NCBI GenBank assembly: GCA_903970165.1
Contig: CAJCHZ010000131.1
Coordinates: 1-46,736, forward strand
Length of the DNA stretch: 46,736 nt
DNA from: Betaproteobacteria bacterium
GTDB lineage: Bacteria; Acidobacteriota; Terriglobia; Acidiferrales; UBA7541
Direction of reading: 5' to 3'
Part shown: piece after piece, positions 24,983 through 33,398 of the stretch
Position numbering within the stretch: position 1 is the first letter of the stretch
Layout of the letters: each line of letters starts with the position of its first letter
Program-made: the position numbers and the translations under genes
The notes under the pieces: model-generated
Seen by the model: only the letters and a program-made list of their open reading frames with translations
What the model was told of the DNA's origin: nothing
Database searches by the model: none

Positions 24983-25651
24983 ATGCGGAAAGCCTTGCCA
25001 ATGTTACGGGCTTGCACAGTGACAACACTTCTAGCGATTGCTGTCATTGTGGCATTAGCACAAACCCCGCCCAAGGATCTGGGCATCTTCACCAATGAGG
25101 GCAGCGTGGGACAGACGCCGCCCGGATGCAGGGCGCACTATGATGCCGCCAAGGGCGAGTACACGATCACGGGAGGCGGGGCTAACCTGTGGGCCGCTTC
25201 CGACGCGTTTTATTTTGTTTGGAAGAAGGTTTCTGGAGACGTTGCTTTGTCAGCGGACATTACCTGGGTCGGCACAAGCGCTGCTGAACATCGGAAGGCC
25301 GTGCTGATTGTCCGGCAGAACCTCGATCCTGGGTCCTCTTACGCGGATGCGGTTTCGCATGGGAACGGGCTCACTTCTTTGCAATTTCGCGGGGCGGCCA
25401 ACGAGCAGACCTATCAAGTCGTGGCTGCCGAGGATGGGCCATCGCGTTTGCGCCTGGTGAGGAAGGGCAACAGCTTTACGATGTACTTTGGGAAGCCTGG
25501 GGAAGAGTGGAAAGCCGCCGGGCCGGTGGAGTATGTGTCGCTTAAGGAACCGGTCTACATCGGTTTGGGAGTTTGCTCTCACGTCGCGACCACACTGGAG
25601 ACGGCTGTTTTTTCGAACGTAAAATTGGAAGAAAGTACGCCGGCGAAATAG
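24983..25651 (+). CDS. Secreted ConA-like/DUF1349-like protein
   Basis: A 222-residue secreted protein. Residues 1-27 form a signal peptide (TVTTLLAIAVIVALAQ). The mature part resembles the jelly-roll DUF1349/concanavalin-like fold: TNEGSVGQTPP, an ANLWAASDAFYFVWKKVSGD block, ADITWVG, KAVLIVRQNLDPGSSYADA and a final YIGLGVCSHV...TAVFSNVKL block. In acidobacterial genomes such domains often precede TolB-like propellers or act as carbohydrate-binding modules; here it stands alone. GGAGG is 11 bases before the ATG, and an in-frame ATG at 25001 is an alternative. The 3' end faces the ADOP permease gene with a 29-bp gap. Confidence 0.8.
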   Translation: MRKALPMLRACTVTTLLAIAVIVALAQTPPKDLGIFTNEGSVGQTPPGCRAHYDAAKGEYTITGGGANLWAASDAFYFVWKKVSGDVALSADITWVGTSAAEHRKAVLIVRQNLDPGSSYADAVSHGNGLTSLQFRGAANEQTYQVVAAEDGPSRLRLVRKGNSFTMYFGKPGEEWKAAGPVEYVSLKEPVYIGLGVCSHVATTLETAVFSNVKLEESTPAK

Positions 25652-25680
25652 CTCATGGCAGCGGAAAGCCCGCGCGAGGA

Positions 25681-28350
25681 TCACTCGTTTCGCAGAGCCC
25701 GCATCGGATCGGTCCGCGCTGCGCGCCAAGCGGGCAAGAAGCATGCTACTGAGGCGGCGATGAGCATCACGAGAAGTGCCGAACCAAAGGCCAGTGGGTC
25801 ACGCGGACTGACCTTGTAGAGCATGTCGCCGAGTAAGCGAGTCAATCCCAGCGCGGCTAATGCTCCGACCACTACGCCTGTGGCTGTCATAACGAGCCCG
25901 TCCTTCATCACGAGCCGCAAGAGATCCGAGGAACCTGCGCCGAGCGCCATCCGCAGCCCCAGCTCGCGCGTGCTCTGCGAAACGGCATAGGACATCACGC
26001 CGTACAATCCGATGGCTGCGAGAGCCAAGGCCAATGCTCCCAGAACGCCAAGCAAAGTGACCGCTACTTGTTGAGAAGCGGTGGAACGATCCACTTGTTC
26101 CTGCATAGAAATTACTTCGTAAGGTGCCAGATTGCCGTCCAGAGCGTGGACTTCGCGCGCCAACACGGGAGCGATGGTTTCGGTCGCGAGCAGAGTTCGG
26201 ATGGTCAGGCAAGGGAGTATGGCGAAATTCTGCCGCAGTGGGACGTAAAAAAATGGCTTGGGGAGCTCTCTAATGCTGGAATACTTCGAGTCCCTCGCGA
26301 CGCCCACTACCTGCATCCAGCGGCCCTTTACTTGCAACCGTTGGCCGAGAGGACTCTTACCTTTCCAGAATTGGGCCGCCATCGTTTCATTCACCACGGC
26401 TACTAGCGCGCCTTTTTCATCGTCCGCGGGCGTGAAATCGCGGCCCGTCACAAGCGGAATACCGAGGGTCGCGAAATAATCGGGGCCTACTTCGTTGTAT
26501 TGCACGGTTGGTTGTTCTTCCGGCGGGGTTTGATAGCCATCGAGAGCAATGGGGCTGGATGAATAGGAGCGAAAGCCAAGCGGAGACATTCGTGAGAGCG
26601 TGGCTGACTCCACTCCGGGCAGCGCTCGCACGCGAAGCATGAGTTCATCATCGAAATCGCGCGCGCGCGGCTCGTCGTAGCCCGCGCCGACAAGGTCAAT
26701 TGAGGTGGCGACGACACCGTGGGTGGAAAATCCGGGATGGCCGCTTCGGATTTTTTGCAGGCTTTGGATCAGGAGTCCGGCTCCGACCAGGAGCACAAAA
26801 CTTAACGAGACCTGTGCGACCACTAGGCTAGAGCGTATCCAGGATTTTCCGTGTCCGCCAACAACACCCCCCATTTCTGATTTGAGAGCGGCAGCCAGAT
26901 CGATTTTGCTGGCTTGCATCGCGGGAACGAGGCCAAGAAGAAGAGTAGTGATTATGCAAACGCCGGCGCTTAGCCCCAGAACGCGCCAATCGAGATCGCC
27001 CGGGAGATACATGGAAACTCCACCACGCGCCGGAAAGAGGAGAACGAGCGCGTGACGGGACCAGTGTGCCGCAAGGAGCCCGCCGGCCGCGCCCAGCGCG
27101 GATAAAATCAGACCCTCCGTTAGAAGCTGCTTCAACAATCTGCCGCGGCCGGCTCCCACAGCTGCTCGCACGGTTATCTCATGCCGACGCGCGAAGGACC
27201 TCACCAGGAGAAGATTCCCCACGTTGGCGCACGCTATGAGAAGCACGAACACGACGACAGCGAGCATAATTCCCAAAGTGGGCAGCAGCGTGTTGGCGTT
27301 ATTGAAGGGTGTTTGCCAGAGGGGCCAAAGCTTGGCACTGCGACCCCGGTTTGTCGCGGGGAAATCGATTTCGAGCCGCCTTGCGATTGCGGAAAGTTCC
27401 GCCTGGGCTTGCCGCTGGCTAACTCCCGGCTTGAGACGCACGTACGCTTCCATCCATCGAGAGCCGCGGTCCTCCAACTTGTATCCGCCCGCTTCGAAGG
27501 TGTCTTCCATAGAGGCAGGCACCCAGAACTGCATGGCCCAGCCTACGAACGTTCCGTAAAATCCCTCCGGGGCCACGCCGATAATGGTGTGAACGACACC
27601 ATTGAAGCGCTGCGTTTTGCCCACGATAGCAGGATCGCCTTTGAAACGTCCTTGCCAGAGCTGGTAGCTGATGACGGTGACGGGATGTGCGTTGCGTCCG
27701 GTGTCTTCGCCCGCTTCGAATCCGCGGCCGAGAACTGGATGAACTCCAAGGGCGTCGAAATAATTTGAGGAGACGATGCTCCCTATGGCGCGCTCGGCGC
27801 GATCGCCGATGCTGAGCGTGGTTCCCATGATTTGTGATACGAAGAAAGCGTCGAACAACGTGGCATTTTTCTTCAGATCGAGGTAGTCGGGCCAGGAAAG
27901 TCCGGTCGGGCCGCTTTCGCCGCGGGCGGTTCCTGTCAGCGCCATAAGGCGCTCCTGGTGAACTACCGCGGGGTAGGGACGGAACAGGATTCCCTCGACC
28001 CAGCTGAACACGGCCGCATTCGCGCCGATTCCGAGTGTGAGGCATAGGATTGCAAGCGCGGAAAATCCCGGGCTGCGCCACAACATGCGAAAGCCTACGC
28101 GTAGATCCGTGATCAGATCTTCCAGCCACCGGAATTGCCAGGCCGCGCGGGAATCTTCGAGCGCTAATTGCGTGGAGCCGAACTCCCGCCGCGCGCGTGC
28201 TTCGGCCTCTTCTTTTGAAATGCCGCTTTCCTGAAGCTCTGCTGCACGCGCTTCGATGTGAAACCTGACTTCGTCGCTCATTTCGCCCGTGAAACGGTGG
28301 TGTCGCCCCAAGTAAAGAAGCCGGTTGATCCATTCGCGGAATGTGGACAT
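25681..28350 (-). CDS. ADOP-family FtsX/MacB-like permease (copy 1)
   Basis: An 889-residue acidobacterial duplicated orphan permease. Residues 1-75 form a soluble prefix domain (VRFHIEARAAEL...EEAEARARREFGS) seen only on PadR-linked permeases. A first span follows near 95, then two MacB-type periplasmic core domains (about 120-340 and 520-720), each followed by an FtsX bundle of three spans (about 365-485 and 765-885). The duplicated ends are visible in FARRHEITVRAAVGAGRGRL and STRELGLRMALGAGSSDLL. Members lack a dedicated ATPase; the substrate is unknown. AAGGAGG stands 6 bases before the ATG. The PadR regulator gene is 11 bp upstream and surely co-transcribed. Confidence 0.94.
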   Translation of the reverse strand: MSTFREWINRLLYLGRHHRFTGEMSDEVRFHIEARAAELQESGISKEEAEARARREFGSTQLALEDSRAAWQFRWLEDLITDLRVGFRMLWRSPGFSALAILCLTLGIGANAAVFSWVEGILFRPYPAVVHQERLMALTGTARGESGPTGLSWPDYLDLKKNATLFDAFFVSQIMGTTLSIGDRAERAIGSIVSSNYFDALGVHPVLGRGFEAGEDTGRNAHPVTVISYQLWQGRFKGDPAIVGKTQRFNGVVHTIIGVAPEGFYGTFVGWAMQFWVPASMEDTFEAGGYKLEDRGSRWMEAYVRLKPGVSQRQAQAELSAIARRLEIDFPATNRGRSAKLWPLWQTPFNNANTLLPTLGIMLAVVVFVLLIACANVGNLLLVRSFARRHEITVRAAVGAGRGRLLKQLLTEGLILSALGAAGGLLAAHWSRHALVLLFPARGGVSMYLPGDLDWRVLGLSAGVCIITTLLLGLVPAMQASKIDLAAALKSEMGGVVGGHGKSWIRSSLVVAQVSLSFVLLVGAGLLIQSLQKIRSGHPGFSTHGVVATSIDLVGAGYDEPRARDFDDELMLRVRALPGVESATLSRMSPLGFRSYSSSPIALDGYQTPPEEQPTVQYNEVGPDYFATLGIPLVTGRDFTPADDEKGALVAVVNETMAAQFWKGKSPLGQRLQVKGRWMQVVGVARDSKYSSIRELPKPFFYVPLRQNFAILPCLTIRTLLATETIAPVLAREVHALDGNLAPYEVISMQEQVDRSTASQQVAVTLLGVLGALALALAAIGLYGVMSYAVSQSTRELGLRMALGAGSSDLLRLVMKDGLVMTATGVVVGALAALGLTRLLGDMLYKVSPRDPLAFGSALLVMLIAASVACFLPAWRAARTDPMRALRNE

Positions 28351-28361
28351 GGCGGGCCTCC

Positions 28362-28697
28362 TTACACCGTGCGCATCACAAGCTGGATGCTTTTCACCAG
28401 CTTGTTAAATTCCTCGGCTTCTGTGTGCAGTTGCTTTCGGCCTTCGGCGGTCAGGCGGTAGAACCTCGCTTTGCGATTGTTTTCAGAAGTTCCCCATTCG
28501 GCTTTGAGCCAGCCTTTCACGAGCATGCGGTTCAGGGCCGGGTAGAGCGAACCGTCCTCGATCTCTAGGCCATGATCTGAAGCATTCTTGATGCGCCGAG
28601 CGATGGCGTAGCCGTGCAAAGGGCCACGCGCGAGCGCTTGCAGGATCAACATAAAAAGTGTGCCGGGCAGGAGCTGCGGGATTTCGTTGCTGGCCAT
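28362..28697 (-). CDS. PadR-family transcriptional regulator of ADOP copy 1
   Basis: A 111-residue winged-helix repressor of the acidobacterial PadR subgroup. Key features: PGTLFMLILQALARGPLHGY at the start, DGSLYPALNRMLVKGWLKAE in the recognition/wing region and the subgroup signature WGTSENNRKARFYRLTAEGR. The C-terminal helix should form the dimer. PadR proteins usually repress their own operon until a small ligand binds, so this protein probably controls the ADOP permease 11 bp downstream. A clear promoter lies just upstream. Confidence 0.94.
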   Translation of the reverse strand: MASNEIPQLLPGTLFMLILQALARGPLHGYAIARRIKNASDHGLEIEDGSLYPALNRMLVKGWLKAEWGTSENNRKARFYRLTAEGRKQLHTEAEEFNKLVKSIQLVMRTV

Positions 28698-28721
28698 GCT
28701 GTTGTTCCCTTGTCCAGACTA

Positions 28722-28750
28722 GATATAGGGGCGAATAGGGAAGCTGTCAA
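28722..28750 (-). promoter_or_regulatory. Sigma-70-type promoter for the PadR/ADOP copy 1 operon
   Basis: On the minus strand TTGACA (28745-28750) is followed by a 17-bp spacer and TATATC (28722-28727). The predicted transcription start is near 28715, about 18 bases before the regulator ATG, consistent with a short leader. A perfect -35 with a 17-bp spacer makes this one of the clearest promoters in the window. Confidence 0.65.
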
Positions 28751-28830
28751 GCAATTCTTCGCGAGGCTGGTTTGCCGTTCGGGATTGTTCGGCCGTTCCT
28801 GTGATCTTTGCGTGCGGAAGAACGAGCGCT

Positions 28831-31044
28831 TCAATTTCCCGGGTGATATTCGCGTTGCGTGTGGCCCTTGAGTTGTTCGCGGTAGAAATAAACTTCGCGC
28901 AAGTCGCCTGTGCTGTAGCGTTGCGCTTCATCGTTGAAGTGTGGCGAGGATGGATTGCCGCTTTCGCCGCCGGCTGTGACGGCTCTTGCGCGGACTTTGT
29001 CGCCGAATTCGACTACCGCAACGAAGCTGTTGCCGCTTGTGCCATACCACTTTTTTGTGCCGGGATAGGCGTGGGCGCCGAAAGAGGCGAGCGAGCCCCA
29101 GACGGCCGAAGTGAACGCTACGGGAATGCTGGGGGACACGTCGTTAAATGGCTGGACGATGTCGCCGGTGAGGCGTTGAAAGCGATTGATGTCGCCCCAC
29201 GGTGTTTTCCAAGTACCGAAATCGGCAGCGAGTTTGTCGGACGCACTTGAGAGAGATTGAAGGAGAAGAGCTGGCGAGGCTTTTGTGCAAATGTAGTCGC
29301 TCATGTAGATGCCGGCTTTTCTGGCGTCAGGGCCAACCTGCTTCTGAACGTCCTCACCCCAGAAGACCGCGAGCGAGGTCGGGACGGATTTCGCGCCCCA
29401 GCGTAAATCCCAATCTCGCAACAGAGAGATTTGTTCCGCGAGTTTCGCTTTCTGAGCATCACCCGATGGCGCGGCATCCCAAGCCTTGACGAGGCAGGGG
29501 ATGGGTTTTTCAAACCACGTCAGATAACGATCGTAAGCCGCAGCGATGAGCGAGTCGACAGTGAAATCTTTTTTATCCTGCAGGACGCGGATGGCGTGGA
29601 GGCCGCGCGCCGTTTCGCCGCCTGTCTCAACATAAGCGGGGTAGTCTTCTTTCTTGGGGCTACTCGGACCGGCTGCGGACCACGGCCAGTTATTGGAATT
29701 GTAAAGCCAGCCGCTTTTGGGATTCAGCAGGTGCGGCGTTTCGTCCACCGAAAGAAGGTCGTGCCATTCCGTAGCTGGATTACTGCCGTCCACCGGCTTG
29801 GTCCAATCGAAGTTGGAGTCTCTGCGGGGAATAAAGTTCCCATGAAAATAGGCGATGTCGCCGTCCTGATCCGCAAAAATGGTGTTGTTGGAGGAGTTCG
29901 TGTGAAATTGCATGGATCCAAGGAACCCGGAATAGCCGGGAGAGAGGGTACGAGTGTAGGACTGCATCAGTGCGTGCACAGGATCCTGCATCAGTCGAAT
30001 ACTCACCCATTTGCCGTCCTCTTCGCGCACAATGGGGCCGTGATGCGTGCGGTAAACAGTGAACCTCTTTTCGACCATGCCGTCCTCCGTCCTGTACGGC
30101 ACGATGATTTCCTTTGATTCGACGGGCCGGTCTTCCTTGCCGTATTTGTAGAAAAGCTTGCCGTCTTTTTTCTCGATGGTTTCGAGGTAGAAGCTAACGG
30201 CGTTCACGCCGCTGGAGGTGTGCATCCAACCCGCGTGTTCATTGAAGCCCTGGTAGATGAAAAATTGGCCCCAGGTGACCGCCCCGTAGGCGTTGAGCTG
30301 CGCCGTGCTCGCCACGTGCAACTCAGAGCGGAAGAAAAAGGATGTGTGCGGATTGATCAGCAGCAGGGCGTGATGGTCCTTGGTGTTCGAAGGCGCGATG
30401 GCAATGCCGTTGGAGCCGCGCGGTTCTTCGTCTTCGTCATCGTCCGAGAAAGCCGCGTGTGTTTCGCCGAGCGGGACTTTTCCGTAGAAGGCTTCGAGCT
30501 GGCTCAGATTTACGCGCTCGATGTCGCCGCCGATGCTGCCTTCGGTGAACGTCAGCACCATCCACGGTTCGAATCTCTTAATGAGGCGCGGTGTTACTTC
30601 CGGATGCTTCAGGAGGTAGAAATTCAGGCCGTCCGCCCAGGCCTGCATCAGTTTTTTCAGCCACTCCGGACTTTTTTCGTATTGGATTTTCGTTACGTCG
30701 GGATCGATAAAAAGCTTCATCCGCAGGTCTTGATAAATTTTCGATTCGCCTTCTACCTCAGCGAGGCGACCCATGGAGTTCATGTAGTTTGTTTCCACGC
30801 GATTGAAGTCGTCTTCGGCCTGCGCGTAAATCATTCCGAAGACGGCGTCGGAATCGGTTTTGCCGTAAACGTGAGCGATGCCCCAGTCGTCGCGAGTGAT
30901 GGTGACGTTTTGCGCTTCCTGCTGCCACCGCGCGAGTTCCAGGTCATTGGGAGATTCTAAGGCGGGGGTAGATTGTGGGGCGGGCAAGGCGACGCAGGAT
31001 GTGCCCAAGATAGCCAAAACGAGGAGAAGGACAAGTTTCTTCAT
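28831..31044 (-). CDS. Penicillin acylase-family N-terminal nucleophile hydrolase
   Basis: A 737-residue exported enzyme of the penicillin acylase / acyl-homoserine-lactone acylase family, which hydrolyses amide-linked acyl groups. Residues 1-17 are a signal peptide ending LGTSC; the Cys suggests a lipoprotein, but Gly at -3 is a poor lipobox residue. The alpha-chain motif RDDWGIAHVYGKTD is at 51-64. The predicted autocatalytic nucleophile is Ser211 in RGSNGIAIAPS, so cleavage would fall between Gly210 and Ser211. The usual spacer just before it is unusually acidic (DDDEDEE at 201-207). WGQFFIYQGFNEHAGWMHT and SSNNTIFADQDGDIAYFHGN are further family blocks. The ATG is 20 bp after the dehydrogenase gene, suggesting an operon. 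Substrate not determined. Confidence 0.93.
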   Translation of the reverse strand: MKKLVLLLVLAILGTSCVALPAPQSTPALESPNDLELARWQQEAQNVTITRDDWGIAHVYGKTDSDAVFGMIYAQAEDDFNRVETNYMNSMGRLAEVEGESKIYQDLRMKLFIDPDVTKIQYEKSPEWLKKLMQAWADGLNFYLLKHPEVTPRLIKRFEPWMVLTFTEGSIGGDIERVNLSQLEAFYGKVPLGETHAAFSDDDEDEEPRGSNGIAIAPSNTKDHHALLLINPHTSFFFRSELHVASTAQLNAYGAVTWGQFFIYQGFNEHAGWMHTSSGVNAVSFYLETIEKKDGKLFYKYGKEDRPVESKEIIVPYRTEDGMVEKRFTVYRTHHGPIVREEDGKWVSIRLMQDPVHALMQSYTRTLSPGYSGFLGSMQFHTNSSNNTIFADQDGDIAYFHGNFIPRRDSNFDWTKPVDGSNPATEWHDLLSVDETPHLLNPKSGWLYNSNNWPWSAAGPSSPKKEDYPAYVETGGETARGLHAIRVLQDKKDFTVDSLIAAAYDRYLTWFEKPIPCLVKAWDAAPSGDAQKAKLAEQISLLRDWDLRWGAKSVPTSLAVFWGEDVQKQVGPDARKAGIYMSDYICTKASPALLLQSLSSASDKLAADFGTWKTPWGDINRFQRLTGDIVQPFNDVSPSIPVAFTSAVWGSLASFGAHAYPGTKKWYGTSGNSFVAVVEFGDKVRARAVTAGGESGNPSSPHFNDEAQRYSTGDLREVYFYREQLKGHTQREYHPGN

Positions 31045-31064
31045 GGCGCCTCTCAGGCGTGTGG

Positions 31065-32078
31065 TCAGGGTTTCGCGTTTGGAGAGAAGAAGCCGATGGG
31101 CAGATCGCGGGCGGTGCGCAGGCCTGCCGGAGCGTCCAGGATTACCGGGATGGAGTTGACGACGACAGACGCGGTGGCAACGTCACCATGGGTCCCGCCG
31201 GGAATGACCAGGCTGATGTTTGGGTGGCCTTTGAGAGTGATTGTGTCTGCGGGCTCTTTCGCGCCGACGTACATTTGCAGTTCGAGATAGATGAGTTCCT
31301 TTCCGGCACTCATGCCCCGGGCAATTTGGTGAACGCCTGCGGCCTGCCCTGGTTCAACCGTCAAATATTCGGTTTGGACGCGCTCGATGGCGATTTTAGG
31401 CTCAATCGTTTCGGTGATTTCGTCTACTTGCAGGTTCAGGCTGTCGGCGACCATCGCCACAGACTCCGGTAAACCGACATGTTTGATGACCCCCGCTTTT
31501 ACTTGCGCGCGGAATTCCTCTTCCGACATGCCTGCCCCGATTTTTTTCTGCAGCGGCAGGCGGCGCTTGCCGCCATCCACGATGCGCACGGCTTTCGCGT
31601 GTTCGATGCGCTGGGAAACCGCGGCGAGAGTGATGACTAGCTTGTCCATCACGAAGCCAGGGTTGACGCCCGTGCCGACCAGGGCGACGCCCCAATCTTT
31701 CGCGGCCTTATCCAGTTGCGCAGAGAGGTCCGGATAAGTGCGGAGCGGATAGGAGAGCTCTTCGCAGGTGGAAACAATACAAGACTCGGCTTCGAGACAA
31801 GCGAGCAACTGGTCCATCACCTTGGGCAAGGAGGAGGAGGTCGAGTGAATCACGACGTCGGCGGCCTGCTCGAGGACTTCCTTTGCGTCGCCGGAAACTT
31901 TGACCCCCCAGGGAGCGTCGGTCGCGCCCGTCACTTCGCCAAGGTCGCGGCCGACCTTGGCAGAGTCAGTATCAATAGCGCCGATGATTTCAATGGCTTG
32001 TTTTTCACGCATCAGACGCGCGATGGACGCGCCAATAGGGCCAACGCCGTACTGGATTATACGAATCTTCTTCTTCAC
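31065..32078 (-). CDS. DapB-like NAD(P)-dependent dehydrogenase (diaminopentanoate dehydrogenase-like)
   Basis: About 337 residues. The N-terminal Rossmann domain starts KIRIIQYGVGPIGASIARLM and contains ADVVIHSTSSSLP, like dihydrodipicolinate reductase. The C-terminal half (GVNPGFVMDKL, GVIKHVGLPESVAMVADSL, VVNSIPVILDAPAGL) resembles 2,4-diaminopentanoate dehydrogenase, an amine dehydrogenase of ornithine fermentation, but many paralogues have other amino-acid substrates. It is not the true DapB, which is shorter. I prefer the GTG at 32078, preceded by GGGGA, over a GTG at 32108 that adds ten residues. It is followed after 20 bp by the penicillin-acylase gene; a shared amino-compound substrate is possible but speculative. 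Confidence 0.85.
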   Translation of the reverse strand: MKKKIRIIQYGVGPIGASIARLMREKQAIEIIGAIDTDSAKVGRDLGEVTGATDAPWGVKVSGDAKEVLEQAADVVIHSTSSSLPKVMDQLLACLEAESCIVSTCEELSYPLRTYPDLSAQLDKAAKDWGVALVGTGVNPGFVMDKLVITLAAVSQRIEHAKAVRIVDGGKRRLPLQKKIGAGMSEEEFRAQVKAGVIKHVGLPESVAMVADSLNLQVDEITETIEPKIAIERVQTEYLTVEPGQAAGVHQIARGMSAGKELIYLELQMYVGAKEPADTITLKGHPNISLVIPGGTHGDVATASVVVNSIPVILDAPAGLRTARDLPIGFFSPNAKP

Positions 32079-32154
32079 GATTTCCCCCGTCGATTTTCGC
32101 CGTGCCACCTACAACGCGCATTTTGGTCTAAAAAGAAACCTCTACGTTAATGGA

Positions 32155-32170
32155 ATTCATGAATGCATTC
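32155..32170. promoter_or_regulatory. Overlapping palindromes in the divergent region
   Basis: ATTCATGAAT (32155-32164) and GAATGCATTC (32161-32170) are two perfect 10-bp palindromes sharing four bases. They lie between the divergent dehydrogenase and PhhB genes, about 75 bp before the former and 190 bp before the latter. This could be a binding site for a dimeric regulator; no promoter boxes are certain here. Confidence 0.25.
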
Positions 32171-32361
32171 AACGGGGAACGCGTGCGGTACTGTTGCATT
32201 TTGTTAAGTTCAGCTGGTCGGAAGCGGAAGCTCTTGCCGGTCGGCAGTGGTTTTCAAAACCGAAGGAAGGATCCCGCACTCCGATAGAGCTAAGTTGCCG
32301 ATGCGAGTCGCGCGGCTCATAATGGATGCGCCGCCCGGACCCTGTTCTGGAGGACCAAGCC

Positions 32362-32682
32362 ATGCCTGCAAGGAAACTGACGGACACCGAAGTGCACACT
32401 CTGCTTTCAAAATTGCCTGGCTGGAAAGCCGTTAACGGGAAATTACATCAGGAGTACATCTGCAAAGATTTCGTCTCGGCTTTCGGCAACATGACGCGCG
32501 TGGCCCTGGTCGCCGAAGCGATGAATCATCATCCGGAGTGGTTCAACGTATGGAACAAGGTCGTGATTGACCTGACCTCGCACAGCGTTCAAGGGATCAG
32601 CGACTACGATTTCGTGCTAGCGGAGAAAATCGAGGACATTTTCAATCCCGTGCGGACGGTTTTGGGCACCGCGCCACGGTGA
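32362..32682 (+). CDS. phhB: Pterin-4a-carbinolamine dehydratase
   Basis: A 106-residue cytoplasmic enzyme that dehydrates 4a-hydroxytetrahydropterin, recycling the pterin cofactor of aromatic amino-acid hydroxylases. The family core AEAMNHHPEWFNVWNKVVID is complete, including the active-site His-His pair and the Pro-Glu-Trp that follows, then a third catalytic-type His in DLTSHSVQGISDYDF. Length is typical. The ATG at 32362 is chosen because GGAGG lies 8 bases upstream; the in-frame ATG at 32326 has no ribosome site. No phenylalanine hydroxylase gene is adjacent, so the role may lie in general pterin or molybdopterin metabolism. Confidence 0.94.
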   Translation: MPARKLTDTEVHTLLSKLPGWKAVNGKLHQEYICKDFVSAFGNMTRVALVAEAMNHHPEWFNVWNKVVIDLTSHSVQGISDYDFVLAEKIEDIFNPVRTVLGTAPR

Positions 32683-32685
32683 CCC

Positions 32686-32704
32686 CTGCCTGAAGCAGGC
32701 TGGG
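32686..32704. repeat. Short inverted repeat at the kinase-fragment junction
   Basis: CCTGC-CTGAA-GCAGG forms a 5-bp stem directly between the phhB stop and the kinase-remnant frame. A related, longer version (starting CCTGCCTG and reaching GCAGGCTG) lies at 33461-33482, on the other side of the response-regulator gene. The pair may be copies of a dispersed palindromic element. Confidence 0.4.
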
Positions 32705-33319
32705 ATGCGCGAACATATTTTCGAGCCGTTCTATTCGACCAAGGAAATGGGCAAAAACGGCGGGATGGGCTTGGCTACGACCTATGGAATGGTCAAGCAG
32801 CACGGCGGCTTCATTCACGTTTACAGCGAGCCCGGACAGGGCAGCCTCTTTCGGGTGTACTTGCCCATCGCTCCGTCAGCGAAGCCTGAAAGCTCCCGCA
32901 CGCCGGTACGAGCGCAATCCATGGCGGAGGTACGCGGCTCAGAGACGATTCTTCTGGCGGAGGACCACGACTCCATCCGCGAAATGGCTAGGCAGGCGCT
33001 CGTTCCACGAGGCTATCGGGTCCTGTCGGCGGTGGACAGGGAAGAAGCGCTGAAGCTTTGCGAAAGTGACAAGCCCGCCCTGGCCATCCTCGATCTGGTC
33101 ATGCCGAAGCTGAACGGGCCGGAAACAGCAGCGAAGCTTGGCGCGAATATCGAGAACCTGCCGATTCTTTTTACGAGCGGCTATTCACAGGAATCCAAGC
33201 GTGCCGAGACCGCCGCGTATTCGGCGCGCTACTTGCAGAAGCCGTATAGCCCCTCGACCCTCGGCCGAATGGTTCGTGAGATTCTGGATCAGGCGAAGCC
33301 CCCGGCTTCTGCGGAATAA
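32705..33319 (+). CDS. Response regulator receiver domain with truncated histidine-kinase remnant
   Basis: A 204-residue reading frame that looks like the tail of a hybrid sensor kinase. Residues 1-55 are the end of a HATPase domain: REHIFEPFYSTKE, GGMGLATTYGMVKQHGGF and SEPGQGSLFRVYLP, that is, the F and G2 boxes. The sequence begins exactly at the last residues of the G1 box (AGM), so the dimerisation domain, His box, N box and most of G1 are missing and it cannot bind ATP as a kinase. Residues 78-195 are an intact receiver: acidic pair Glu86/Asp87, phospho-acceptor Asp130 in LDLVMPKLNG, Thr157 and Lys179 in LQKPYS. It could work as a single-domain regulator or be a decaying fragment. Confidence 0.75.
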   Translation: MREHIFEPFYSTKEMGKNGGMGLATTYGMVKQHGGFIHVYSEPGQGSLFRVYLPIAPSAKPESSRTPVRAQSMAEVRGSETILLAEDHDSIREMARQALVPRGYRVLSAVDREEALKLCESDKPALAILDLVMPKLNGPETAAKLGANIENLPILFTSGYSQESKRAETAAYSARYLQKPYSPSTLGRMVREILDQAKPPASAE

Positions 33320-33363
33320 AGGTTAGGGACAGGCTGCTTCGAAGGCGGCTTCTGCTTTTGCCG

Positions 33364-33392
33364 TTGACACGCACGTGGCGCGGTGTTAAAAA
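33364..33392 (+). promoter_or_regulatory. Sigma-70-type promoter for a leader RNA / ABC ATPase
   Basis: TTGACA (33364-33369), a 17-bp spacer and TAAAAA (33387-33392). Transcription would begin near 33399. A terminator follows about 130 bases later, so the product is either a small RNA of about 170 nt or the regulated leader of the ABC ATPase gene at 33595. Confidence 0.55.
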
Positions 33393-33398
33393 CCCAGC

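Noticed and set aside
32218..32288. A tRNA-like stretch with a TTTCAAA loop that would give a UCA (selenocysteine-type) anticodon, with weak acceptor pairing around it.
   Set aside because: There is no T-arm with a TTC loop, no long variable arm, and the D-arm cannot be drawn with correct loop size. Probably chance.
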